The notes: generated by a model from the sequence alone, not told the origin. DNA of 64,000 nt from an uncultured Muribaculaceae bacterium (GCA_944321705.1 CALUMG010000005.1:124001-188000); one strand, 5' to 3'. Shown: positions 53,888 to 63,385, counted from the first letter of the stretch. Numbers and translations are program-made.

Positions 53888-55438
53888 ATGTCTAAAGAGT
53901 ATTCAGTGGGGAAGTCGTCTAAAAACGACATTGTTATAAATGACCCTGATAATTTAGTTTCGAGGGAGCACGCAAAGATTATCGTGCAAAGCAACGGTGA
54001 GATTTATATAAAAGATTTAAATTCAACCAACGGTACTTATATCAACGGGAAGCGAATAAAAGATGCGATGCGTATATATCCTAATGACGATATAAGGCTT
54101 GCAAAGACTCCGTTGACATGGAAACAGATAAATGATGTCCAAAACAAGAAGCCGGAAGGTGTAGGCGGTGGAACGAAAATAGTGGAAAATGGGAATAAAA
54201 TGCCTCTACCTCCCGATGCAGTGGCTAAATTCACGATAGGACGTGCAGGTGACAATGATATTGTAATCAATGGAGCAACTGTCAGCTCGCATCATGCCAC
54301 GCTGGTGAAAAAGACTTCGGGAGAGGTAGTCATCATTGATAATAATTCCACTAACGGCACTTACGTCAATGGCAATCGGGTTTCTTCGGCCATATTGCAT
54401 GATGGCGACATCGTGATGCTTGCAAAAAACTATCCGCTGGAATGGTCAAAATATGTAAAGGCCGGTGGCGGGGGGACGAACAAGAGCATTTTAATTGCCA
54501 TCGTTGCAGCTGCTGTGCTTGTTTTGGGCTTTGTAGCCTATAAGTTCATTCCATGGTCGGACGGCGGCGGAGGAAACGTGGTGACGGAGCAAAAGAAACC
54601 GTTGACCGCATCCGAAGTGTATGAGAAATACAAGCGCAGCGTAGGCTTGATTGTAGGATTCTACTACTTTGAAGTCTCGGCAAAAGGTGAAGTGATAGCC
54701 AATGTCTCGATAGACGACGATGGGGACTGGGTGGAATATGACGGGTCAAACCCGATTTTCTATACAGGCACGGGCTTCTTCGTGTCGAATGATGGCATAA
54801 TCGCGACCAATAGGCATGTGGCTGTTCCTTGGACCGAAGAGGAAATGGAGGCGATAAAATCAATGTACCAGCAATTCATCGCCAATGCGTCATTGCAGGA
54901 TGCCGACGCTTATGTGCAATTGCAACCGTTGATTGGTGACGTAAAGGTAACAGGCAAGTTGGCAAAGATAGGCATATTGCTGAACGATTCGCATGTGAAT
55001 AACGTATATACCGATGCGATATGGTGCACCTACTTGCGTGACAGCGGAGACCCTGACATTGACGTGGGTTTGATTCAGACTAATAACAAGCAATTGCCGG
55101 CCGGAGTTGACACTTACATCAAAGTTGACGCGCATGCTGCCGATAACGTGAAGATAGGCTCGAAGATGTACACGATGGGATTCCCGTTGGGCATGAACGT
55201 GGCCCTTACCGACATTGGCATAGAAGCTCGCATACACAGCGGGGAGATAACACAGGCGCAGGGCGACGTGAGCTTTGGTCACAGCGCGGTGATTCAACAT
55301 GGAGCCAGCGGTTCGCCTATCTTTGATGAATATGGCACATTGATAGGCGTTGTGAATGCTGGTTGGATGATAAGCGGTTCACAGCAAGGGTTGAACATGG
55401 GTATCTGGGTGAAGCATTTGGCTGCTTTGATGCAATAA
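53888..55438 (+). CDS. Tandem-FHA transmembrane trypsin-like serine protease
   Basis: The 516-residue protein has two FHA domains at residues 3-70 (YSVGKSSKNDIVINDPDNLV, SREHAKI, LNSTNGTYINGKRIKDAM) and about 105-190 (KFTIGRAGDNDIVINGATVS, SHHATLV, NNSTNGTYVNGNRV), which bind phospho-threonine peptides in the cytoplasm. A membrane helix follows (about 199-221), then an HtrA/trypsin-like protease outside the membrane, with His310 (ATNRHVAV), Asp392 (DPDIDVGLIQ) and Ser474 (QHGASGSPIF). This joins a phospho-readout to a periplasmic protease. It is first of a six-gene operon. An in-frame TTG at 53879 is an unlikely start. Confidence 0.9.
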   Translation: MSKEYSVGKSSKNDIVINDPDNLVSREHAKIIVQSNGEIYIKDLNSTNGTYINGKRIKDAMRIYPNDDIRLAKTPLTWKQINDVQNKKPEGVGGGTKIVENGNKMPLPPDAVAKFTIGRAGDNDIVINGATVSSHHATLVKKTSGEVVIIDNNSTNGTYVNGNRVSSAILHDGDIVMLAKNYPLEWSKYVKAGGGGTNKSILIAIVAAAVLVLGFVAYKFIPWSDGGGGNVVTEQKKPLTASEVYEKYKRSVGLIVGFYYFEVSAKGEVIANVSIDDDGDWVEYDGSNPIFYTGTGFFVSNDGIIATNRHVAVPWTEEEMEAIKSMYQQFIANASLQDADAYVQLQPLIGDVKVTGKLAKIGILLNDSHVNNVYTDAIWCTYLRDSGDPDIDVGLIQTNNKQLPAGVDTYIKVDAHAADNVKIGSKMYTMGFPLGMNVALTDIGIEARIHSGEITQAQGDVSFGHSAVIQHGASGSPIFDEYGTLIGVVNAGWMISGSQQGLNMGIWVKHLAALMQ

Positions 55439-55471
55439 TGACTTGAATAATAATTAAAAAACAGAAATATT

Positions 55472-56065
55472 ATGGCAAAGAGAACATGTGAACATGGTCA
55501 CATATATGACTCAAGTATTTATGGTGACAAATGCCCGTTCTGTCCGGGTGGAGAAAAAACTATTTTTGAGCAGAATGGCGGCGGTAATACAGTAGTTAAC
55601 GACGGAGGGGATGACCCGAAATATGATGACGGTGGCACTTCTTCCACTTCCACTGGTAAGACTGAAGTGTATGATGGCGGCGACATGGGTGGCGGCACAA
55701 TGATATTCTCTAAAGATGCCGGAGGTCGCACGAAGACATCAAATAACCGCAGGTTGATGGGATTCCTTGTTTCATACGAGACTCCAAATGGAGAAGCATA
55801 TAACATTTATGAAGGGCGTAACTCTGTGGGCAGCGACCCTCGCAGCGACATCCGCATTGCAGTGAACGGTGTTTCAAGGAATCACTTGACAATATTGTGC
55901 AGTCCGTATGACCACAGGTTTATCTTAAAGGATGAAATGTCTACCAATGGCACATTTGTCGGTGATAAATTTGTGAATGCAGATACGATAGAATTGAAAG
56001 ACCACGATATCATTAAAATAGGCGGAGCGACTTTGATTTTCATCGTCATACCTCAAATTATTTGA
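55472..56065 (+). CDS. Zinc-ribbon FHA domain protein
   Basis: The 197-residue cytoplasmic protein has an N-terminal Cys/His pattern CEHGHIYDSSIYGDKCPFCP, probably a small zinc-binding knuckle. A disordered Gly/Asp/Thr-rich linker follows (residues 30-85), holding Thr-rich sites that a kinase could modify. A C-terminal FHA domain (about 95-190) carries the usual elements GRNSVGSDPRSDIRIAVNG, VSRNHLTILC, and DEMSTNGTFVGDKFVNADTI. FHA proteins with phospho-acceptor linkers (GarA/Fha-like) relay kinase signals. It is followed 6 bases later by the PP2C gene. Confidence 0.87.
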   Translation: MAKRTCEHGHIYDSSIYGDKCPFCPGGEKTIFEQNGGGNTVVNDGGDDPKYDDGGTSSTSTGKTEVYDGGDMGGGTMIFSKDAGGRTKTSNNRRLMGFLVSYETPNGEAYNIYEGRNSVGSDPRSDIRIAVNGVSRNHLTILCSPYDHRFILKDEMSTNGTFVGDKFVNADTIELKDHDIIKIGGATLIFIVIPQII

Positions 56066-56071
56066 TAAGTG

Positions 56072-57610
56072 ATGGAAGAAAACGCAAATGATTATTGCCT
56101 CGTTGGCAGTTGTACCGACGTGGGCCGCGTGCGCAAGGCAAACGAAGACAGCATGGACTGGTTTGACTGTGCGACAGGCCGTGTAGTAGTCGTGTGCGAC
56201 GGCATGGGTGGCCATGTGGGAGGCCAGGTGGCTTCGCAAACTGCAATCAAGGCTATTCGTGATTTTTTGACCGTAAACACGTTTGATTCCCCTGATGAAG
56301 CTATAACAAATGCAATAATCACGGCCAATCAAGCCATATTGCAGGAAGCACAAAAGAGACCGGAATTGGCCGGCATGGGATCGACATGCGTCATGCTCGT
56401 CATTAAGAACGGAGTTGTTTATTACGGGCATGTGGGTGACAGCCGCATTTATTTCGTGGCAAACCATCGAATAGTACAGTTGACGAAAGACCAGTCTTAT
56501 GTCCAGACACTTGTTGATGCCGGCGTCATATCTCAAAGTGAAGCCGAGCACCATCCGCGCAAGAATGAAATAACGAATGCTTTGGGCTTGAAAGGAATGA
56601 CTCCGCCCATTGTGTGCGAGACTCCAGTGCTTCCTGAAGCCGGCAACTGCTTTGTTTTGTGTTCCGATGGATTGTCGGGAATGATTTCCGACTCGCAAAT
56701 CGAGCATATAGTGAGTCGTCACGACGTAGACATAGCCAAGCGTGCCGCCGACCTTGTGAGCAAGGCCAACGAAGCGGGCGGAAAAGATAACATAACGGTT
56801 CAATTGGTGGAATTCACTGTCACAGTGGAGGATTCTGCACATCCTGCAGCGTCGGGTGATGTGAAACCAAATCCAAAGCCCGACAAAAAACGGTTGTTGC
56901 TGATTGGCGTTGCCGCGTTGGTTGTGATAATTGTCGCGATTGTGGCTTTTTCAAAAGGTGGCGGAGGCGAAGATTCGGCGGCCGGTTCCGATTCAATAAA
57001 GAATGACACGGTCAAGAACATAATAAGCAACGTAGTGGCCAGCATTGATAGGAATGCTGAAGCCGGTACAGGTATTGACACGCTGAACGCTACGATAATA
57101 GAGGGAGACCGTGTTGAATGGAGCAAGAGTGCCAACAATAGGCTTGAAGTGAACCTCGCTTCAGTCGTCGGACTTGAATACAAGGCGACCGATAAGTTCG
57201 TAGTAGATTCGAAGTCGGCAAAGGGAGTGAAATTCAGCGGAATATCAGCCGATAATAAGTATATAGTCTTCTTTGACGTATCGGATAATAAGTTGGATCA
57301 TTTCATTGTCAACTTGACTACTTCGGGGCATTATTACACGTTCGACATCACAATACCTGAACGGACGAAGCCGAAAAGCAGCGTAGAAGTCCCGAATGGC
57401 AATGCGATAACTCCGACTCCAAAACCGGCTCAGCAACCTGAGATTACGGTGCCAGAGACCCCTAAACCCGATACTCCTCTGGTGGAGAATGACAAGCCGG
57501 GAATACGTCAGTCTGAAGGAGAGAACCCTGACGGTGTAGAACCTAAAGGGCAAGAAGGAAATCCCGGAGGAGAGGCTGGCAATGATACGGAGATAGACGG
57601 TTTTGCTTGA
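56072..57610 (+). CDS. Membrane-anchored PP2C-type phosphatase
   Basis: The 512-residue protein has a cytoplasmic PP2C domain (residues 8-250) with complete metal-site motifs: GRVRKANEDSMDWF, VVVCDGMGGHVGGQVASQTA, VVYYGHVGDSRIYFV, FVLCSDGLSGMISD and GGKDNITVQLVEF. A membrane helix follows (LLLIGVAALVVIIVAIVAF, about 273-293), then an extracytoplasmic beta domain (NRLEVNLASVVGLEYKATDK) and a Pro-rich tail ending in acidic Gly repeats. It should reverse phosphorylation by the two kinases encoded downstream. The outer domain may sense or localise. A GTG at 56069 directly precedes the ATG. Confidence 0.93.
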   Translation: MEENANDYCLVGSCTDVGRVRKANEDSMDWFDCATGRVVVVCDGMGGHVGGQVASQTAIKAIRDFLTVNTFDSPDEAITNAIITANQAILQEAQKRPELAGMGSTCVMLVIKNGVVYYGHVGDSRIYFVANHRIVQLTKDQSYVQTLVDAGVISQSEAEHHPRKNEITNALGLKGMTPPIVCETPVLPEAGNCFVLCSDGLSGMISDSQIEHIVSRHDVDIAKRAADLVSKANEAGGKDNITVQLVEFTVTVEDSAHPAASGDVKPNPKPDKKRLLLIGVAALVVIIVAIVAFSKGGGGEDSAAGSDSIKNDTVKNIISNVVASIDRNAEAGTGIDTLNATIIEGDRVEWSKSANNRLEVNLASVVGLEYKATDKFVVDSKSAKGVKFSGISADNKYIVFFDVSDNKLDHFIVNLTTSGHYYTFDITIPERTKPKSSVEVPNGNAITPTPKPAQQPEITVPETPKPDTPLVENDKPGIRQSEGENPDGVEPKGQEGNPGGEAGNDTEIDGFA

Positions 57611-57628
57611 TCATTCAATCGATGCGCT

Positions 57629-58981
57629 ATGTTCAAGTTATCGATATATGACGTTGAGGACAAGCCCATAGGACAGGGCGGAATGGGAACTGTGTACCGT
57701 GGATATGACCAATTAGGGCACAAAGTTGCCATTAAGGAGATGCGTCCTGAACTCATGGCCGACAGTGACTTGTGTCGCCGATTCAAAAGGGAGATTGACA
57801 TACTGAGCAAGCTCGACAACAAGAACATCGTCAACATGCTTGCCTCTTTTGAAGAAAACAACAGGTTATACATCGTCATGGAGTTCCTTGACGGTATCAC
57901 TTTGCAGGAATATGTGCGGACACGAGGTCCAATGAAGGAACAGGAGGCAATAGCCTGCATGTGCCAGATTCTTGACGGGCTCACCGACGTGCATAAGCGC
58001 GGATTCGTACATCGCGACATAAAGCCGAGCAACATAATGCTGTGCAACGATGGCACGGTGAAGCTGCTTGATTTCGGCATAGCCAAGGACTTGAACGGTC
58101 AGGGTACCATAGGTGAACTTGTGATAGGAACGAGTGGCTACATGAGCCCGGAACAGGCCGAGGGCTACAGCATCAACCACTTGTCCGACATATATTCGCT
58201 TGGTTGCGTGCTATATTACATGCTTGTCGGCGAGCATGCCGTGCAAGAACAGTCAAATAACAACGCGACCATGATTGCGGTCATAAAGACCGTGATACCT
58301 CAGGTGAAAATGAAACGTCCTGATGTGTCGGATCGGATTAACAACGTAGTAGCCAAGGCGTTGGATAAAAATATGCAACGTCGTTTCAGATCATGTGGCG
58401 AATTCAAGCGTGCGCTCACCGGTTTGTCGGATGTCGATATTCACGTCGGTAGTGGTAATTTTGAATCTTTCACAGTGTCGATAGGCAGGTCGGGTTGTGA
58501 CATAAATATCAACGACCCAGCCAACAGGGTAAGCCGGCATCATGCCGATGTGACATGGAATCCTGCCATTACCGGACCTAATTACAGGTATATCGATTGC
58601 AGCACAAACGGGTCGAAAGTGAACGGTAGCGATGTTCATAACAGTTCTTACAGCTTTTATGGCTACGACAAGGTTGACATCATGCTTGCAGGCAGCGTCA
58701 AGCTTGATTGGCAGGAAGTGGTTGCGGCATTGAATCGGAAAAAGAATCAGGGAGTTATGAAAGACCCGGGAAGCGGCAAGAAAGACTGGGAGAGTGGGAC
58801 ATATACCATTGCCGACCAGTTGCCCATGCTGATGTCGATATTGTCGTTCTTGGTTCCTTTTGTTGGGTGGATCATATATTTCAATGACAAATACCGTTAT
58901 CCTGTGAGGGCGAAAAATGCCAATCTTCTCGCTTGCATAGGAATTGTGACATGGGTTATAATGATATTGTTAATAATTTAA
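57629..58981 (+). CDS. Serine/threonine kinase with FHA domain and C-terminal membrane helices
   Basis: The 450-residue protein has a Hanks-type kinase (residues 10-270): IGQGGMGTVYRGYD, Lys36 in VAIKEM, FVHRDIKPSNIM with Asp130, LLDFGIAKD with Asp148, and GTSGYMSPEQAEG. An FHA domain follows (about 280-365; VSIGRSGCDININDPANR, VSRHHADVTW, CSTNGSKVNGSDVH), then a linker and two C-terminal membrane helices (LMSILSFLVPFVGWIIYF and the terminal LLACIGIVTWVIMILLII). All kinase residues needed for activity are present. The FHA domain in cis may bind its own phospho-sites or recruit the FHA partners encoded nearby. Confidence 0.93.
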   Translation: MFKLSIYDVEDKPIGQGGMGTVYRGYDQLGHKVAIKEMRPELMADSDLCRRFKREIDILSKLDNKNIVNMLASFEENNRLYIVMEFLDGITLQEYVRTRGPMKEQEAIACMCQILDGLTDVHKRGFVHRDIKPSNIMLCNDGTVKLLDFGIAKDLNGQGTIGELVIGTSGYMSPEQAEGYSINHLSDIYSLGCVLYYMLVGEHAVQEQSNNNATMIAVIKTVIPQVKMKRPDVSDRINNVVAKALDKNMQRRFRSCGEFKRALTGLSDVDIHVGSGNFESFTVSIGRSGCDININDPANRVSRHHADVTWNPAITGPNYRYIDCSTNGSKVNGSDVHNSSYSFYGYDKVDIMLAGSVKLDWQEVVAALNRKKNQGVMKDPGSGKKDWESGTYTIADQLPMLMSILSFLVPFVGWIIYFNDKYRYPVRAKNANLLACIGIVTWVIMILLII

Positions 58982-58993
58982 AATACCGAAATA

Positions 58994-59521
58994 ATGAAAA
59001 GAGTTACCATAGGACGTAGCAGTTCGTGCGACATCATTGTGTCGGGGAACGCTGTCAGCCGGCATCACGCCACGCTGACATACAATAACGGAAGCTATGT
59101 CTATGAAGATACAAGCAGCAACGGAAGCAACATTGGCGGAGTGATGTATCGCGGACAGCGCGTTATAATAGCTCCGGGAACGCAGGTGCTGCTTGGCAAT
59201 GAAGTGCCACTGCCATGGGACAGGGTGTACATGATGATGAATGGAGGCGGAGGCTCGGTAAATGAAGCCGAGACGATGTTCAAAAATAATGGAAATGTGC
59301 CTCAATACGGTGGTGGCGCTTACTATCCGCCACAACCTGTGCCAGTGAATGATTCCCTTGGCGCGGGATGGGCAATCCTTGCAGTATTGATTCCCTTGAT
59401 TGGAATAATAATGTATTTTGTGTGGAAGGACGAGACCCCAAAAAGAGCAAACTCCATACTTACGATAGCACTTGTCATCATAGGGCTAAACGTTTTAGGT
59501 TTCTTCTTAGCGCTTGCATAG
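58994..59521 (+). CDS. FHA domain membrane protein
   Basis: The 175-residue protein has an N-terminal FHA domain (residues 1-75; KRVTIGRSSSCDIIVSGN, AVSRHHATLTYNNGSYVY, SSNGSNIGGVMYRGQRVII). A Gly/Asn/Pro-rich linker (about 80-115) and two membrane helices (AGWAILAVLIPLIGIIMYFV and ILTIALVIIGLNVLGFFLAL) follow. It is a small adaptor that could tether phosphorylated proteins to the inner membrane. Its C-terminal layout resembles the kinase encoded just upstream. Gaps of 12 and 36 bases join it to both kinase genes. Confidence 0.88.
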   Translation: MKRVTIGRSSSCDIIVSGNAVSRHHATLTYNNGSYVYEDTSSNGSNIGGVMYRGQRVIIAPGTQVLLGNEVPLPWDRVYMMMNGGGGSVNEAETMFKNNGNVPQYGGGAYYPPQPVPVNDSLGAGWAILAVLIPLIGIIMYFVWKDETPKRANSILTIALVIIGLNVLGFFLALA

Positions 59522-59557
59522 ATTTGAAAAAATAGAAACATTATAGACTATTGGACA

Positions 59558-62500
59558 ATGAGTAGCTTGATAGGAAAAAAAATCTTAAATTATGAGATTG
59601 TCTCCCTTATAGGAAAGGGTGGCATGGGTACTGTTTATCTTGGGATAAACAGCAGCATAGGCCAAAAAGTGGCAATCAAGGTGCTTAATGAAGAACTCGT
59701 CGGGAGCCAGATGGTGCGCGACAGGATGAAAAAAGAAGCTCAGACGTTGTTGCTGCTTGACCATCCGGGAATTGTAAAATTGCTGAATTATGTGGAACAG
59801 GACGACAACGTGTTCCTCATAATGGAATTTGTCGAAGGAGAGTCGTTGCAGGAATTCTTGACGGAGACCAACGGGCTTATAGTGGAAGACCGGGCATACG
59901 ACATAATCCGCGAGATGCTGGAAGCATTTGAATATGCGCATGAACATAATGTGATTCACAGGGACATCAAGCCTGCCAACATATTCATCACCAAGGATAA
60001 ACACATAAAGGTGCTCGATTTCGGTATCGCGCATCTCGTAACCGAGTCTAATGACAGTGAAAAAGGCTGGCTCGTTGGTACCCCTGCTTACATGAGCCCT
60101 GAACAGGTGAATTGCGAGGAACTTGACAACCGTTCGGATATTTATTCACTCGGAGTGTTGATACACACCATGCTCACAGGGAAAGTTCCTTATGATTCAA
60201 CCACGATGAGCGACACCGAGATAAAGGATCTCGTGGTGAACAAGCCGTTGCCGCGGATGAAGGAGTATTATCCTTACATATCGGATAAAATGCAAAAAAT
60301 CGTCGACAAGGCAACAGCCAAAGACAAAGCCAAGCGTTATGACAGTTGCAAGGCGATGCTTGCCGACGTGAAAGCGGTGCTTGCTCCCGAACCTACATGG
60401 AAATATTTGAAATATGTCGTGGCTGCCGTCTTGGTGATTGCCTGCGGTGTCGGCATATGGGCTTGGACTTATTATCGAGATTCCACTTCCTATTACAAGG
60501 ATATTGTTGAGCGTTGGGGCGTTTATGAGGGAGTAGGCGAACTGAGTTCGAGTGATGTCGGTCACAGCAACAGCATGTATCGCATCATCGAGTCGGAAGG
60601 CAAAGTGAGGCGCGTTTCTTATGTGAACAGTTTCGGCAAGCTCATTGACGACAGTGAATCGGAACACATAGGGCGTCCGACCGATGCTTACTATTACTAT
60701 CGCGACAATGGCAATGTGGATTTTGTGGTTTATAAAGACCGTAGTGGCAAGTCGTTGTACAAGATGAAATATGAAGAGAAAGACGGCAAGATAAACATGG
60801 CTGTTTTCCAGTATGACGACAAGTATAACACCGAGCGTTGCCTGCCAAATTCGCTTGTCGGATATTATGACTTTGCCAACGAATCGGAGGACAAAGGCCG
60901 TGTGTCGAGATATTTCTATACATTCGACGAAGACGGATTTGTCACCAAGTTGCGTTATGGAGACAGGTTCAACCAAGAAGTGGGCGATGCCAACAACATA
61001 TATGGCATTGTTTATACTCGTGACGAAAAGGGTAGAGTGCTCACGTTGCAATACATAAATGAGAGTGAAGAACCTCAATCGACCAAGTGGGGCTTGAGCT
61101 TGAAGAAATTTGAGTATGACGACTCCGACAATTGGGTGAAGACTTCTTATTTCGGTATAGACGGTTCTCCAGTTATGGATGATAGCGATGGCACGTTCAT
61201 ATATTCGCTTGAGTATGACAAGTATGGAAATCTCGTGAAGACTTTGCACATGGGACCTACGGGCGAATTGATGATGACCCAGAAACAAGGTATTGCCGGG
61301 CAAATGCGTGAATATGATGAGCATGGATTGTTGACAAAAGTTTTCAATCTTGACACAAGCGGTAATCCTTTCTATAACGGTGCCGGTTGCGGATATTCCT
61401 ATGAATATGACGCTAACGGATATGTGACAAAGATGAGCAATATCGACAAGGAGGGCAATGTAGTGCCGGGTTCGGACGGGACAGTGACCTTGCGTTTTGA
61501 AAATAATGAGCATGGCGATCAGTTGCGATTTGAATATGTCGGGCTTGACGGGCAATTGATGGCTTTGGGTGACGGTTATGCAGCCATGGAATATGAATAT
61601 GATTCGGTGGGAAATATCATAGAAAGCCGCTATATATCGGCCGATGGCAATCCGTTCTTGTATCAAGGCATATATTCCAAAACGAAAAGTTGGTATAATG
61701 ATAAAAACAAGATTTTAAAAACCGTATACTACAAAGATGACCAACCTTGCCTGAATGAGACGGGTGTTGCATGTTATGTGTATGAGTATGACGTCAAAGG
61801 AAACATGGTGAGCTTGTCGTTTTTTGCCGATGAAGAGGCTTCCAAGCCTGTCATGGACAAATGGGGGCGCAGTCGTGTCACATACAAATACAATGAATCG
61901 GGGAAGACTCTTGAGCAAAAGAGCTTTGATGCCGAGGGAGACCCATGCAACGATGATGATGGCTATTGCATGATAGTGTATACCTACGACAAGAACGGCA
62001 ATATGTTGAGCCGCAGGTTCTACGACAAGAACGGCAGTCTTGTTATTTCTCGTTCAGATGAAGTTGCCGGAGAGAATTACAAATATGACGAGCATTCCAA
62101 CATAGTTGAAATACAATATGTCGGAGCCGATGGCAAATTGATGCCTAATCTTGTAGTCGTTCGCTATGAATATGACAAATATTCCAACCAGACTAAGATG
62201 GCGTTCTTTAACATTGACGGGACAAAGACTTTCAATACCAAGAATTATCACATGGTGGAATACAAGTACGACGAGTTGAGGAAAGTTGTCGAAGAACGTT
62301 ATTGCGACATTAACGATAATCTCGTGGAAATAGCAGGTACTGAGTATTCAATACACAAATACAAGTATGATTCATTCGGATTTTTGGTGGAACAAAGCTT
62401 CTGGAAAGACGATAAGCTGCGCGGAAAGGATGAAAACGGTGTGTTCCGACGTTGCCAAGACCGTGATAGTCAAGGCCGCATCGTGAGGGAGATAAATTAT

Positions 62501-63298
62501 GATGCTTCGGATAATCCTGTGTCGATGAGCGGAGAAGCTTGTGAAGCCAAGGTGGTATATGACAACCGTGGCAACACAGTGGAATTCAGCTATTGGGATG
62601 GACGCGGCAACAGGGTTGCGAGCGAATATGGTTATGCGACATTCCGTGCCGATTATGATGAGCGTAACAATATCACTGAAATTCGTTATTACAATGAAAA
62701 AGACGAATTGTTGACAGAAGGCGTGGCAATCGTGAGATATGCTTACAATCAATATGGCAATGAGGTGTCATGTTCTTATCATGACGCGCAAGGCAATCCG
62801 ACAGTATGCGGAGAGGGATATTTCAAGATGGAAAGCATTTATGATTCGTCCAATCCAAATATACTTGTGGAGCGCAAATATTATGACACGAGCGGTAAAT
62901 TGATTTCAAGTGAAAACTTGTTGACCGGGGAGAAAAAGGAAGAAGCGGCAGAGCCTAGGTCTTCTTCGGGTGATTCGCGCCCGGCTCCTAATCCCGACGA
63001 GGCTCCTCTCGTAAGCAACCAGTGGCGCAAGTTCTGGCGCGAGGCTGCTGCCAATTGCCCGATGAATTTCGGAAACGGGGTTGAAATAACGTCGATTAGC
63101 GTAAGTTCTTCATTGCAAGTCAAGATAAAATTGCTTGATGAGTCAAAGTATGATTTCTCGGATGAAGACATGAGTTTCTACAAGAAATGGGTTTCTGATT
63201 TCAAGTCAACGATGCGGAAAGAATCAGAGATGCCAAAATCGGTAAGGTTTACCGTAATCATGCTTGACAAGGCCGACAGGGAATTGTTCAGGTCTTGA
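59558..63298 (+). CDS. Serine/threonine kinase with large extracytoplasmic YD-like repeat array
   Basis: The 1246-residue protein has a Hanks-type kinase (residues 8-275): LIGKGGMGTVYLGINSS, Lys41, VIHRDIKPANIF with Asp136, VLDFGIAHL with Asp154, and GTPAYMSPEQVNCEE. A membrane helix follows (about 284-304, YLKYVVAAVLVIACGVGIWA). Residues 320-1130 form some fifteen to seventeen copies of a 40-residue unit of the form YEYD-x-x-GN, then YxxxDGxP or similar, related to RHS/YD repeats. After a Ser/Pro linker a compact C-terminal domain (1160-1246) begins NQWRKFWREAAANCPMNFGN. The array probably senses or binds something outside the inner membrane and controls the kinase. It is last in the operon. 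Confidence 0.92.
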   Translation: MSSLIGKKILNYEIVSLIGKGGMGTVYLGINSSIGQKVAIKVLNEELVGSQMVRDRMKKEAQTLLLLDHPGIVKLLNYVEQDDNVFLIMEFVEGESLQEFLTETNGLIVEDRAYDIIREMLEAFEYAHEHNVIHRDIKPANIFITKDKHIKVLDFGIAHLVTESNDSEKGWLVGTPAYMSPEQVNCEELDNRSDIYSLGVLIHTMLTGKVPYDSTTMSDTEIKDLVVNKPLPRMKEYYPYISDKMQKIVDKATAKDKAKRYDSCKAMLADVKAVLAPEPTWKYLKYVVAAVLVIACGVGIWAWTYYRDSTSYYKDIVERWGVYEGVGELSSSDVGHSNSMYRIIESEGKVRRVSYVNSFGKLIDDSESEHIGRPTDAYYYYRDNGNVDFVVYKDRSGKSLYKMKYEEKDGKINMAVFQYDDKYNTERCLPNSLVGYYDFANESEDKGRVSRYFYTFDEDGFVTKLRYGDRFNQEVGDANNIYGIVYTRDEKGRVLTLQYINESEEPQSTKWGLSLKKFEYDDSDNWVKTSYFGIDGSPVMDDSDGTFIYSLEYDKYGNLVKTLHMGPTGELMMTQKQGIAGQMREYDEHGLLTKVFNLDTSGNPFYNGAGCGYSYEYDANGYVTKMSNIDKEGNVVPGSDGTVTLRFENNEHGDQLRFEYVGLDGQLMALGDGYAAMEYEYDSVGNIIESRYISADGNPFLYQGIYSKTKSWYNDKNKILKTVYYKDDQPCLNETGVACYVYEYDVKGNMVSLSFFADEEASKPVMDKWGRSRVTYKYNESGKTLEQKSFDAEGDPCNDDDGYCMIVYTYDKNGNMLSRRFYDKNGSLVISRSDEVAGENYKYDEHSNIVEIQYVGADGKLMPNLVVVRYEYDKYSNQTKMAFFNIDGTKTFNTKNYHMVEYKYDELRKVVEERYCDINDNLVEIAGTEYSIHKYKYDSFGFLVEQSFWKDDKLRGKDENGVFRRCQDRDSQGRIVREINYDASDNPVSMSGEACEAKVVYDNRGNTVEFSYWDGRGNRVASEYGYATFRADYDERNNITEIRYYNEKDELLTEGVAIVRYAYNQYGNEVSCSYHDAQGNPTVCGEGYFKMESIYDSSNPNILVERKYYDTSGKLISSENLLTGEKKEEAAEPRSSSGDSRPAPNPDEAPLVSNQWRKFWREAAANCPMNFGNGVEITSISVSSSLQVKIKLLDESKYDFSDEDMSFYKKWVSDFKSTMRKESEMPKSVRFTVIMLDKADRELFRS

Positions 63299-63337
63299 TG
63301 TCCTGCAAAGTAGCGAATATCATAGCTAAATCAGATA

Positions 63338-63385
63338 TTTCCGGCGGTATTGATTCAATTGGGTCAATATCGCCGGAAAGTTTTT
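63338..63385 (+). terminator. Terminator of the kinase/FHA operon
   Basis: TTTCCGGCGGTATTGA (63338-63353) pairs with TCAATATCGCCGGAAA (63364-63379), 16 bp with one G-U, followed by GTTTTT. Confidence 0.88.

Noticed and set aside
60197..61666. 489-codon minus-strand open frame inside the large kinase gene
   Set aside because: It is a shadow produced by the repetitive Tyr/Asp codons of the YD array. The plus-strand protein has every kinase motif.
53888..63298. Type VI secretion regulatory module (PpkA/PppA/Fha)
   Set aside because: No secretion structural genes (TssB/C, VgrG, ClpV) are visible in the window.
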